From positions 117,156-181,155 of the forward strand of contig JACKHW010000009.1 of the NCBI GenBank assembly GCA_020638795.1: a DNA stretch of 64,000 nt, given 5' to 3'. This document shows, piece after piece, positions 54,473 to 62,410 of the stretch (positions are counted from its first letter, which is position 1; each line of letters opens with the position of its first letter). The DNA comes from Planctomycetota bacterium (GTDB lineage Bacteria > Planctomycetota > UBA1135 > GCA-002748355). Position numbers and translations under genes: made by a program. The notes beneath the pieces were generated by a model. That model saw only the letters and a program-made list of their open reading frames with translations, made no database searches and was not told the origin of the DNA.

Positions 54473-55377
54473 TGCTTTCGTGCTCGCAACGCGTTCAGTT
54501 CGCTCTCGAACGAGGCGACGTTCTTCATCAGACGATCGTCGTCGCTCTGAATGCTCGCTAGCGTGTCGCGAGCCTCGTCGTAGTGCTCGTTCGCCTCGAG
54601 ACATCGCGCGAGGAGGAAACGATCTGGCGCCGAGAGTTCCACGCCGATATCGATCTGCATCAGCCTCAGGGCTTCCGTGAGTTCACGTTTCTCGTCGAGG
54701 TAGAAGCTGACGAGGTTGTGGCGCAAATGATCCGATCGTTGTCCCGGCGTTGCCATCAAGCGGCGATGTCCTGCAACGAAGCTGCCGAACATGCGCTCTG
54801 CCATCGATGCGCGACCGAGCTTGCGGTACACGTCGCCCAGGTGGCGAAAACAGCACACCTGGTCGTTGTCCTTCTGCAAGATCTGCCTGTAGAGATCGAT
54901 GGCTTCCTCGTACGTCTCTTCGATGACGAGAAGATCTGCCACTCGATGGCGGAGCACGTTCGCTTCTCGACCCCCATCGTGTTGCTCTTCGAGCAACGCC
55001 TTGAAGCCACGTAGCGCCTTCTTCGAGTCGCCGGCCTTTGCGTCCGCCTCCGCTTTTTTGAACTCCGGTCTTTCGTGGATCGCGATGTCGGCATCCGGAT
55101 TCCGGCTCGAAAAGCCGGCATTGGCAGCGTCGACGACTCCGGCGGCGTGCGGCGAACGCGTGCGCCCGGCCTCGATGACCATGTTCGACTCGCCGAAGCG
55201 CGAATACGCTTTTTGCAGAGTCGACTGATAGAGCGGGCTCCGCACGGGCTCCGGGAAGACGAATCGATCCGAGGCGATGATCGCGGCCAAGAGGCCCAGC
55301 GTCACGAGCAAGGAAATCCCATCGACGAGATACGGTCGCAGATTGCTTCGGCGTGAAACGCCTGCTGGATACTCCAT
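54469..55377 (-). CDS. Membrane-anchored TPR protein
   Basis: A 302-residue protein starting MEYPAGVSRRSNLRPYLVDG; GGAG lies 7 bases before this ATG, favouring it over an ATG two codons earlier. Residues 15-38 are a membrane helix (GISLLVTLGLLAAIIASD). The rest is TPR-like helices (YEEAIDLYRQILQKDNDQVC, ADLLVIEETYEE) with a DAEADAKAGDSKKALRGFKALL repeat (here in part AKAGDSKKALRGF). It heads the operon with the two large membrane proteins and may organise them. Confidence 0.8.
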   Translation of the reverse strand: MEYPAGVSRRSNLRPYLVDGISLLVTLGLLAAIIASDRFVFPEPVRSPLYQSTLQKAYSRFGESNMVIEAGRTRSPHAAGVVDAANAGFSSRNPDADIAIHERPEFKKAEADAKAGDSKKALRGFKALLEEQHDGGREANVLRHRVADLLVIEETYEEAIDLYRQILQKDNDQVCCFRHLGDVYRKLGRASMAERMFGSFVAGHRRLMATPGQRSDHLRHNLVSFYLDEKRELTEALRLMQIDIGVELSAPDRFLLARCLEANEHYDEARDTLASIQSDDDRLMKNVASFESELNALRARKQ

Positions 55378-55734
55378 GGCCATACTCCAAGTTCTGATTT
55401 GCACGATTCGCTCGGCGAACATCGATCGTCGCCAACGACCGGTGCGCAGCGTGCACGCGCGTCGACACCGCAGTCCTGAAGGACCATTCGCGACGTCACG
55501 TCACGCATGAATCGAAGGAACTACGCATCGCGACCGTGAGTCGGCGTGCTGATTTCATTCCAAGGATCGCAGGATGCGTGACGACCTCACTGCGGTTTCG
55601 AAGCGGTGCAATCCATCACGCGTCCGCATACGAAAGGCGGAGCGTGGCGCTCGACGTCCTTCACTTTCTCGAGTTTCTTGTCCTGAACTTCGCGACTTGA
55701 TCAGGGCGAATCACGTGCGCTGTAGCGTGTGTAG
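55378..55734. other. Intergenic region, 357 bases
   Basis: No gene could be supported here. It should hold the promoter of the minus-strand operon beginning at 55377. Small repeats of ACGTCACG are seen near 55490 but no clear site or RNA. Confidence 0.4.
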
Positions 55735-55769
55735 CTAGGGCGCGAAGCGGCAACGAAGTTCCGCCGCGA

Positions 55770-56634
55770 TCAGGAACGCGAGTGCCCTGAGGCGCCGGCT
55801 GTCTCGGGCACCAGTTTCTCTCGCCACGCAACGACATGATCGCTGCAGATCCCTGCGGCGACGTCGAGATTCCAACCGTCTGCTGCGAGTTCGGGACAGA
55901 CCGCGATCGCGCCGCGGCTCAGTGCACGACCTGGGTAGGTCCAGACGATGCCGCGCGACGTCAGCGTGCGTTCGTCGTGTTCGTGCCAGAACCAATGTGC
56001 GTGCGCTTCGATCATCGCTTCGACTGCGCTCACGTTCTTGCAGTTCGTCGACGAGTTCTTGGAAGACGGGTGCGATGTAGAACACTCCATGGGCCGTGCG
56101 ATGAGCTGCCATCATGCGCTCGGTCGCACGCCAGAAGTCCTGCGCGCGTCGCACGTAGTAGATGCCGCAGTTGGCGAAGTGTGAGAGGACCCGCTTTTCG
56201 GCGACCTCGACGACCTGTCCGCGCTCGTCGATGCCCGTGTAGCTCCAACGCGGATCGTCGTCGTGAAAACACAGCAGCAGTCCATCCGCTCGCGCGTGAT
56301 CGCCTGCTCGTGATCCGATTGCCTCGCGAATGTCTTCGTGCGCGACACGCACGAGTTGGTCGACGTTGGCGATCCAGAGCTCGTCGTCGGGATCGATCCA
56401 CTCACGAGCGAGGAGCGCCGTCGCGGCAGCTCCGTCCGTGGGGTTCTCGACCGGAACGATGCGGCAACGCCCACCGGTCGCACGCTCGATCGAAGCCTGG
56501 AGCCCGTCGGCGTACTCGCGATCGCGACGTAGGTCGTTGCTGCGCACGAGGCACACGAAGAACTCCGGATCCGCGATCTCGCGTAGGTTGTCGATCACGA
56601 GCTCGATTGCGCGCCGTCCATCAACCTCGATCAT
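55770..56634 (-). pseudogene. Truncated, frameshifted sugar nucleotidyltransferase
   Basis: From ATG 56634 (overlapping the upstream stop as ATGA) the frame reads MIEVDGRRAIELVIDNLREI, which matches an internal PLIEVDGRP...ELVV region of NTP-transferase-type sugar nucleotidyltransferases; the N-terminal GxGxR/K nucleotide-binding part is missing. Coding runs in this frame to about 56045 (APVFQELVDELQ), then the sensible protein continues in another frame (EAMIEAHAHWFWHEHDERT) to a stop at 55770. An indel near 56030-56050 is the simplest explanation. It once may have made a nucleotide sugar; it is now probably dead unless reading is corrected. Confidence 0.6.
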
Positions 56635-57003
56635 GGAGTTCGAACGCGCCGGTCTCGGGCAACGTGCGGGATCGACTGCGGTTGCCCGTGCGCTATCTCG
56701 ACGACACGTATGGCTGCTACGAGCAGCACGGGTCCGTGGTCCGGTCCGCGATGACGACCTTCGTGCAGGTGCTCGTAGCACTCGGCATAGCGATCCATCA
56801 CGTCGGATGATCCGAACGCGAACTGGTCGTTGCACCAATCACTGTTCGGATCGAAGCCGAAGCGGAAGCAGTGCAGAGCTTCGCGATCTTCCAGGAGGTC
56901 GACTCGCGGTGTCGCGTGCACTGCGAGGTCCGTGCGGCAGCGAATCACGCAGTCGTAGCGAAAGCCGTTCCTCGCCTCCCACGCGGTCTTGACCGCATTG
57001 GCC

Positions 57004-57011
57004 GCTTGAAT
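57004..57011. repeat. IS66 target-site duplication, left copy (gcttgaat)
   Basis: Eight bases identical to 59354-59361, immediately outside the left inverted repeat. Eight-base duplications are characteristic of IS66 elements. Confidence 0.95.
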
Positions 57012-57083
57012 GTAAGCACCCGATAGACCCCCCCCTTGATCTTCAGGGCCGATTCGGTGCAGCGCTCAGCTGCCGCTCGCTCG

Positions 57084-58697
57084 CTACTGCTGCGCCGACT
57101 TCCAATCCCGGGGCGTGAGACGTTCAATCTCCGCGCTTGGCGTCGTCGCGAGTCGCTCGAGCACGTCGGTGAGGTAGGCGAAGGGGTCGATGCCGAGTTC
57201 CCAGCAGCCCACAGTCAACGAGTAGAGCGTCGCCGCACGATGACCCCCGGCTTCGCTTCCGGCGAAGAGCCAGTTCTTGCGTCCGACGGCGACCTGGCGC
57301 ATCGCGCGTTCGGTTCGGTTGTTGTCGATCCGCAGTGACGGATCGTCGAGATAGCGTCGCAATGCGATGTGGTTCTTGACGAAGTACGTGACCGCCTTGC
57401 CGGTCGGACTCTTGGGAAGCACCCGATCGCCCAGCGCGCGAATCAGCTTCAACAGATCGTCGAAGAGCGGTGCCGATCGCGCTTGCCGCATGGCGTGCCG
57501 CTCCTCGTTCGGTCGAGCTTTGATCTCGCGTTCGATGGAGTACAGCTCGTGCATCGCCGCGAGGACCATCTCGGCGCGCGTGCGATCGGTTTTGAGTGCA
57601 TCGAAGAAGCGACGACGTGCATGCGCCATGCAGCCGACTTCGCGGATGTGTCCATCTTCGTAGAGTTGGTTGTAGCCTCCATACGCATCTGCTTGCAGGT
57701 AGCCTCGATACCCATCGAGCATGCGTTTCGGCCCGTCGCGACTGCGGCCCATCGTGAAGTCGAAGACGACATCTCCCGTGTCTCCGAGATACGCCCAAAG
57801 GAAAGCGCGCTTGGATTGCTTCTTGCCACCAGCACCGAGCACCGTGATGGATGTGTCATCCGTCGCGATGTAGTTGCCGCGAAGGATTCTCTTGTGCATC
57901 GCGTCGACGATGGGCTGCAAAAGCCACGCGCTCTGACGGATCCAATCGCCGAGGGTCGACTCGGCAAGCTCGACGCCGTGGCGAAGCGCGATGCGCGCCT
58001 GGCGATACAGCGGGAGATGATCGCGATACTTCGCTGTGATCACTTGTGCCAACAGACTCGCGCCAGCCAGTCCTTTGTCGATCACTTGCGGCGGTAGATC
58101 CGGCGTCCAGACGCCGACTTCCTCGTGCTTCTTGCACGCGAGCTTCGGTCGGCGCAGCACGCGCACGAAGTAGCTCGCGGGCCGAAACTCGAGCTTCTCT
58201 GTGTCTTCGTACCCGATGATCTCACGAGGCTCGCCGCAGCACGGACATGCGCGCTCCTCGTCGGCGACCTCGATGACTTCCTCGACGCGCGGGATTCCCG
58301 AGCCGACTTTGGTGGCCTGGCGTGGCTTGCGCTTGGGCTTCTTCGTCTCGACGACTTCGTCGGCCTCATCGTCGGGCGCCTCATCTGCGTGCGGCGGAAT
58401 CGCGTCGACGTCTTCCTCTTCGGGGCCGAAGCCCGGCAGGAATGGTTGATTGGAGAAGCGCTCAGTCTTCTTGCCGTGAAGGCGATCACGCAACGAGATC
58501 CAGAGCCGCTCGAAGTCGTCTCGTTGCTGCCGCAAGAGTACGATCTCTTCGCGCAGCTTGGCGTTCTCTCGTTCGAGTTCTTCGACGTTCGACACGATGT
58601 CGTTGATACGTACGCCGCCTTCGAAGTGCTTACACTTTTCGAGGTTTTCTGTCGTACCAATTGCGGCGCTTTGCGCGCTCGAAGTCGAGTCCGCCAA
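57084..58697 (-). CDS. tnpC: IS66 transposase TnpC
   Basis: A 537-residue transposase, usual length for the family. N-terminal leucine-rich coiled coil (VEELERENAKLREEIVLL), a CPCCG zinc-binding motif near residue 150, then the DDE core: Asp in IATDDTSITVL, Asp in QADAYGGYNQLYE and Glu in NNRTERAMR. The first possible start is TTG at 58697, overlapping tnpB by 68 bases, so a later start is possible. It performs the strand transfer of the element. Confidence 0.95.
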   Translation of the reverse strand: MADSTSSAQSAAIGTTENLEKCKHFEGGVRINDIVSNVEELERENAKLREEIVLLRQQRDDFERLWISLRDRLHGKKTERFSNQPFLPGFGPEEEDVDAIPPHADEAPDDEADEVVETKKPKRKPRQATKVGSGIPRVEEVIEVADEERACPCCGEPREIIGYEDTEKLEFRPASYFVRVLRRPKLACKKHEEVGVWTPDLPPQVIDKGLAGASLLAQVITAKYRDHLPLYRQARIALRHGVELAESTLGDWIRQSAWLLQPIVDAMHKRILRGNYIATDDTSITVLGAGGKKQSKRAFLWAYLGDTGDVVFDFTMGRSRDGPKRMLDGYRGYLQADAYGGYNQLYEDGHIREVGCMAHARRRFFDALKTDRTRAEMVLAAMHELYSIEREIKARPNEERHAMRQARSAPLFDDLLKLIRALGDRVLPKSPTGKAVTYFVKNHIALRRYLDDPSLRIDNNRTERAMRQVAVGRKNWLFAGSEAGGHRAATLYSLTVGCWELGIDPFAYLTDVLERLATTPSAEIERLTPRDWKSAQQ

Positions 58698-58989
58698 GGA
58701 GCGCGTGCAGCTCGGTGGACGACAAGCTGAGAATGCTCGCGTCGCTCGCGTTCGGCCACGCGAAGCGACCCTTCTCGAGGCGCTTGAGCAGGAGCCAATA
58801 GCCGGACGTTTCCCAGTAGAGGATCTTGATGCGGTTCTTCGACCGATTGCAAAACACGAAGAGGTGGCCGCTCATCGGATCGAGCTCGTACAGGTCTCGT
58901 GTGCACGCAGCGAGTCCATCGATCGCTTTGCGCAAATCCGTCGCGCCGCGCGCGAGGTAGATGCGGACCTGCGGCGGAAGACTCAGCAC
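58630..58989 (-). CDS. tnpB: IS66 accessory protein TnpB
   Basis: A 119-residue protein with the family signature YLARGATDLRKAIDGLA, LFVFCNRSKNRIKILYWE and GYWLLLKRLEKGRFAWP. GTG start overlaps the end of tnpA by 7 bases. Needed for IS66 transposition together with TnpA and TnpC. Confidence 0.95.
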   Translation of the reverse strand: MLSLPPQVRIYLARGATDLRKAIDGLAACTRDLYELDPMSGHLFVFCNRSKNRIKILYWETSGYWLLLKRLEKGRFAWPNASDASILSLSSTELHALLGGLDFERAKRRNWYDRKPRKV

Positions 58990-59300
58990 GTACTCACCGC
59001 CGCGATGAGTTGGCGCAACTCGTCTGCGTCGTACGGTCGAGGGACGACGATGCGCAAGCCGCCCGGCAGCACGATCTCGAACGACTGCGGTGCTGCGATG
59101 GCGGTGTCTGGTCGAATGTCGACTTCGACGAAGTCCTGGTCACGCTCTCGATCTCGGCGACGCAGCTCACTGCGCCACCAGTAGATCGTCATCACGGACA
59201 TGCCGTGAAGGTCGGCGAAGTCCCGCGTCGACAGCGCGCTGTTGTCGAGTTGGGCAAGGAGGCTGCGCATCTCGCGCTCGCGTGGAGTGGGCATCCGCAC
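58983..59300 (-). CDS. tnpA: IS66 accessory protein TnpA (HTH)
   Basis: A 105-residue protein with a helix-turn-helix (STRDFADLHGMSVMTIYWWRSE) and a C-terminal GGLRIVVPRPYDADELRQLI typical of IS66 ORF A. GTG at 59300 or ATG two codons later. First gene of the element. Confidence 0.92.
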   Translation of the reverse strand: MRMPTPREREMRSLLAQLDNSALSTRDFADLHGMSVMTIYWWRSELRRRDRERDQDFVEVDIRPDTAIAAPQSFEIVLPGGLRIVVPRPYDADELRQLIAAVSTC

Positions 59301-59353
59301 GATCGTGAGCCGGTCGCGAGGCGTTTTTCAGATGCGGTTCGTCGGGTGCTTAC

Positions 59354-59361
59354 GCTTGAAT
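59354..59361. repeat. IS66 target-site duplication, right copy (gcttgaat)
   Basis: Identical to 57004-57011, immediately outside the right inverted repeat. Confidence 0.95.
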
Positions 59362-59740
59362 CGAGAAGAACATGCTCTGCACGTTGAGCGAGAACGGCCC
59401 CGGTGCGAAGTCGACCTGCTGTTGGAGCGCCCAGCCGAACGGGCGATAGGTCTGCAGGAGTTGATCACGCAGTCTGGGCGTGCCGTCGTTCCAGAAGTGG
59501 AAGAAGACATCGCAACCGAGCGGGTCGATCAGAGACTTCTGCTGCGTGGGGAAGCACTGCTCGATCAGACGCGGCTGCCCGGAGAGAACGAAGGCGATTC
59601 TCATGCTGCACTGTCCGACATCCAACGGCTCGTGAGGGACAAGAGGATCCCTGCCTTCGATCGGCAGGTCGGCGGGGGCCCGCTTGAGGTGGAGTGCGAC
59701 GCGCTTCCGAGCCGTCAGATCTCGAGACCGCGACGCGACG

Positions 59741-60514
59741 TCAACGCGGTGATCGTGAGTGGCCAGGCACGTCGAGAACCACCTCGGCGTCGTGCGCTTT
59801 CGTGAACTCGATCGTCCGCTCGGCGCATCCCAAATCAGGATGCCGCACGAGGAGTCGTGCTCGCTCGACATCGCTCATCTGGAACGAGAATGACCCGTCC
59901 TCGCGCGCCGTCATGACGCCTGCATGGTCGACGACATCCACATCCACGAAGGACTGTGCCTCGTCGGTATTCACGATCGACAACGTGAAACGACCCGACA
60001 CGTCGGCCGTCCACCATTGGAACATCCCGCTATTGAGCATGCCGACACGCGTTGTCCGCAAGAGAGTGGCATCGCCGAACCGAGGCCACCCAGGAATCTC
60101 ATTGAAATGAAGTGGGAGTCCGTCACCCGGGACCGGGATCGCGGGCGTGAATTGGAAATGAAGTGGTTGATCCTGAACCTCGACCGTCGAAGCGACATCA
60201 CGGACCCGGTCGTTGCGTAGAACGATCCGCTGACCGCGTTGGACCACTCGACATTGCACACCCGGTCGACACTCGCTGAGCATGATCAGGCCCGGTCGTT
60301 CACCAGCAGGAAGGATCGGAGTGGCGACGCCTGACTCCGGACGGACTTCGATGACTGCACGTCGCAAGTCGACGGGTGGCATCGGGTTCGTCGTGGAAAG
60401 CCGCACGATGCCGCGCAGTTCCCAGTGGCCCGGGTCGCTGAACTCCGGCGCTTCTCTGGTGACAGAGCACGCTGCGCAGGACAAGAGCAGCAAGGAGCGC
60501 AACCGATGCTTCAT
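59741..60514 (-). CDS. Lipoprotein, possibly cupredoxin-like
   Basis: A 257-residue protein with a lipoprotein signal (RSLLLLSCAAC). The mature chain is beta-rich, with CRPGVQCRVVQRGQRIVLRN and a LSIVNTDEAQSFVDV segment in a pattern seen in plastocyanin-like proteins, then a C-terminal sandwich. The copper ligands cannot be assigned with confidence, so the link is weak. It sits 18 bases after the beta-helix gene on the same strand and was probably once followed by the now split gene at 59604. Confidence 0.7.
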   Translation of the reverse strand: MKHRLRSLLLLSCAACSVTREAPEFSDPGHWELRGIVRLSTTNPMPPVDLRRAVIEVRPESGVATPILPAGERPGLIMLSECRPGVQCRVVQRGQRIVLRNDRVRDVASTVEVQDQPLHFQFTPAIPVPGDGLPLHFNEIPGWPRFGDATLLRTTRVGMLNSGMFQWWTADVSGRFTLSIVNTDEAQSFVDVDVVDHAGVMTAREDGSFSFQMSDVERARLLVRHPDLGCAERTIEFTKAHDAEVVLDVPGHSRSPR

Positions 60515-60532
60515 GAGGCCATGATCGCGGTC

Positions 60533-62098
60533 TCAGGGCACGAGCACCAGACGCTCCAGATTGCTGACGCCAGTCGCCACACCGGATGGCAACACACGCA
60601 GCAAGACGCAGCGCAGGTCCTTGCCAGCGAGTTCTCTCGGCATGCCTGATGGAAAGGCGAGGCTCGCACTCCAGCGTCCCGACGACTGGAAGCGCGCCAC
60701 GGCCCCAGGCATCGTCAGCACGATCTCGGTCGCACCATCCAAGTTGACAGGCACGTGCACGCCGCCCGCGTCGAAGCCCGGCGCGGTTCCGCTAAGAGAA
60801 GCGAGGAGAACGCCGAACTCACCGTTCTTGCCGCCCGATCCCGCGAGCGTGTAGTTGCCACCTCGACTCACGGAAAACTGCGCGAGGTTGCCCCAGAGCT
60901 GCGTGGCGTTCGGATCGAATTCATCGGCACCGATGTCGACCCTGGCGCCGATGCGTCGCGGATCGCCTTCGAAGTCCGTGCGCGGCAACCCGTTCGCGTT
61001 GCTGTCGCCGCGATCGAGGCACGGTGAGGTCGCACCGAGGCGCACGTTGCCGCTCGCACTGCTCAGGAATTGTGGATTCGCGTTGATGTTGCCCCGGCCT
61101 GCGTAGCCGCCAAGGACGTCGCAATGCGAAACCTTGGCAACGGGCACGGTGCTGCCCGATCCCGCGAGAACGATTGCCGGAATCGTGCTCCACAGAATGG
61201 AGTTCGTGATGCGGATGAAGGGAGCTACGGCGCTCTGGAAGACACCAGCGTAGACGTCGGGTCCGACGTTGAGCGCAAAGGTGCAGTTGGTGATTTCGGC
61301 TCGTGCGCCGTTCCACAACGAAACGGTACCGAGCGAACCCGTCGTACCGTTGGCGACGAAACTGCAGTTCGCCAGTGTCACTCTCTCCTGCCAACTCACG
61401 GTGCTACCACCGGCCGCCGCCTGATTGCGCACGAAGACGCATCGGTCGAGATGAAGCACCGCCCCACCGTTCGTCGTGTCGCCAATGGCCGCGCCACTTC
61501 CTGCTCGATTGCCGTCGAAGACACAATCCTCGAACGAAAGCACGGATGGCGGACCTCCAGGAGTCGAGCGGTAGTACTGGTAGTAGACCGCGCCCCCGGA
61601 CAGCGAGCCGGAGTTGCGAGCAAAGACACATCGCGTCACGGTCGCGCGCATCGGGACCGTCGAAGCAGTGTCACGAATGACGATTCCGCCGACCCCTGTA
61701 TTCGACTCGAAGACGCAGTTGTCGATCGTGATGTCGTTCGAGAGGACCTGCACGCCCGCCGCTCCGTTGCGAACGGTGAACCCTTGTAGCCTGCAGAATC
61801 CCGTGCCGATCCAGAGAGCTGGCTGTCCTGCGCTGACTCCCGAACCATCGATGATCGTGCGCGCAGGCCCATCCCTCGAGCGCAGCGTTGCGGCCCCCAG
61901 CATCTTGAGCTCTTCGCGATAGACGCCAGGAGCCACCTCGACCGGCCATCCCGTCCCGCTCGAAATCTTGAGCGCCGACTGAATCGTCGGGTAGTCCTTG
62001 GACGGCACGCGCAGGATCCGCACCTGCGCAGGTAGCGCTTGCACCGAACCGAGGATCGCCAGGCTCAGCAGAGCTCGTCGGATGGATGAGAACGCCAT
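60533..62098 (-). CDS. Secreted right-handed parallel beta-helix protein
   Basis: A 521-residue protein with a signal peptide (MAFSSIRRALLSLAILGSVQ). It opens with SKDYPTIQSALKISSGTGWPVEVAPGVYREE, the entry to beta-helix proteins such as pectate lyase-like ones, followed by repeated coils with NCVFESN, RCVFARNSG, DCVFDGNRAG, NCSFVANG, NCTFALNVG. A DRGDSNANGLPRTDFEGDPR loop follows the helix, and the last ~120 residues are the beta-rich tail. Substrate not known; no lyase catalytic residues identified. Confidence 0.9.
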   Translation of the reverse strand: MAFSSIRRALLSLAILGSVQALPAQVRILRVPSKDYPTIQSALKISSGTGWPVEVAPGVYREELKMLGAATLRSRDGPARTIIDGSGVSAGQPALWIGTGFCRLQGFTVRNGAAGVQVLSNDITIDNCVFESNTGVGGIVIRDTASTVPMRATVTRCVFARNSGSLSGGAVYYQYYRSTPGGPPSVLSFEDCVFDGNRAGSGAAIGDTTNGGAVLHLDRCVFVRNQAAAGGSTVSWQERVTLANCSFVANGTTGSLGTVSLWNGARAEITNCTFALNVGPDVYAGVFQSAVAPFIRITNSILWSTIPAIVLAGSGSTVPVAKVSHCDVLGGYAGRGNINANPQFLSSASGNVRLGATSPCLDRGDSNANGLPRTDFEGDPRRIGARVDIGADEFDPNATQLWGNLAQFSVSRGGNYTLAGSGGKNGEFGVLLASLSGTAPGFDAGGVHVPVNLDGATEIVLTMPGAVARFQSSGRWSASLAFPSGMPRELAGKDLRCVLLRVLPSGVATGVSNLERLVLVP

Positions 62099-62410
62099 GG
62101 TTCGAATGCCTCCCGCACGTGAGCCCGTTCGTGACTTCGACCAAACGGGCGAGTAGCTAGCAGGTCAATGCGCGTCGTCTCTAGCCCCGCCGCAGGTCGG
62201 TGTAACGAAGCCACGGATCGGCAAGTTTGCCTGGTCGCGGACGCGCACCGTATCGAAAGCAGGACTCAAGGCTTAGCCGTCTCGTATTTGATTATCATGA
62301 GCCCCGTCAGTCTATGGATATCACAGGCTGTCAGGAATACCGTCAATGTCGACATCAGCGCTTCAAGTCAGTAACGCTGAAGACCTAGGCACACGGCGCC
62401 GCCTCCCGTA
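62099..62410. other. Intergenic region, 312 bases, lower GC
   Basis: No gene supported. It is the likely promoter region of the beta-helix gene on the minus strand, and on its right side joins the less GC-rich block starting near 62200. A short imperfect inverted repeat is present near 62360-62380; no firm element. Confidence 0.4.

Larger units (their letters stand above)
57012..59353. mobile_element. IS66 family insertion sequence, 2342 bp, complete
   Basis: The ends are perfect 12-bp inverted repeats GTAAGCACCCGA (57012-57023) and TCGGGTGCTTAC (59342-59353), flanked by 8-bp direct repeats gcttgaat. It encodes tnpA, tnpB and tnpC in the usual order and orientation, all open, so it may still be active. 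It interrupts a gene on the same strand. Perfect ends and duplications indicate a recent arrival. Confidence 0.97.
56631..59604 (-). pseudogene. Glycan-biosynthesis-type gene split by an IS66 insertion
   Basis: The 5' part starts at ATG 59604 (MRIAFVLSGQPRLIEQCFP) and runs to the insertion at 59354; the 3' part resumes at 57003 (IQAANAVKTAWEARNGF) and ends at 56631. Removing the element and one 8-bp duplication joins 251 and 373 bases into 624, an exact 207-residue frame, which supports recent insertion. Opening residues FVLSGQPR and the DWCNDQFAFGSSDVM segment are features of an uncharacterised family seen in O-antigen and capsule loci; probable glycosyltransferase by context. The gene is inactive as it stands. 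Confidence 0.75.
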
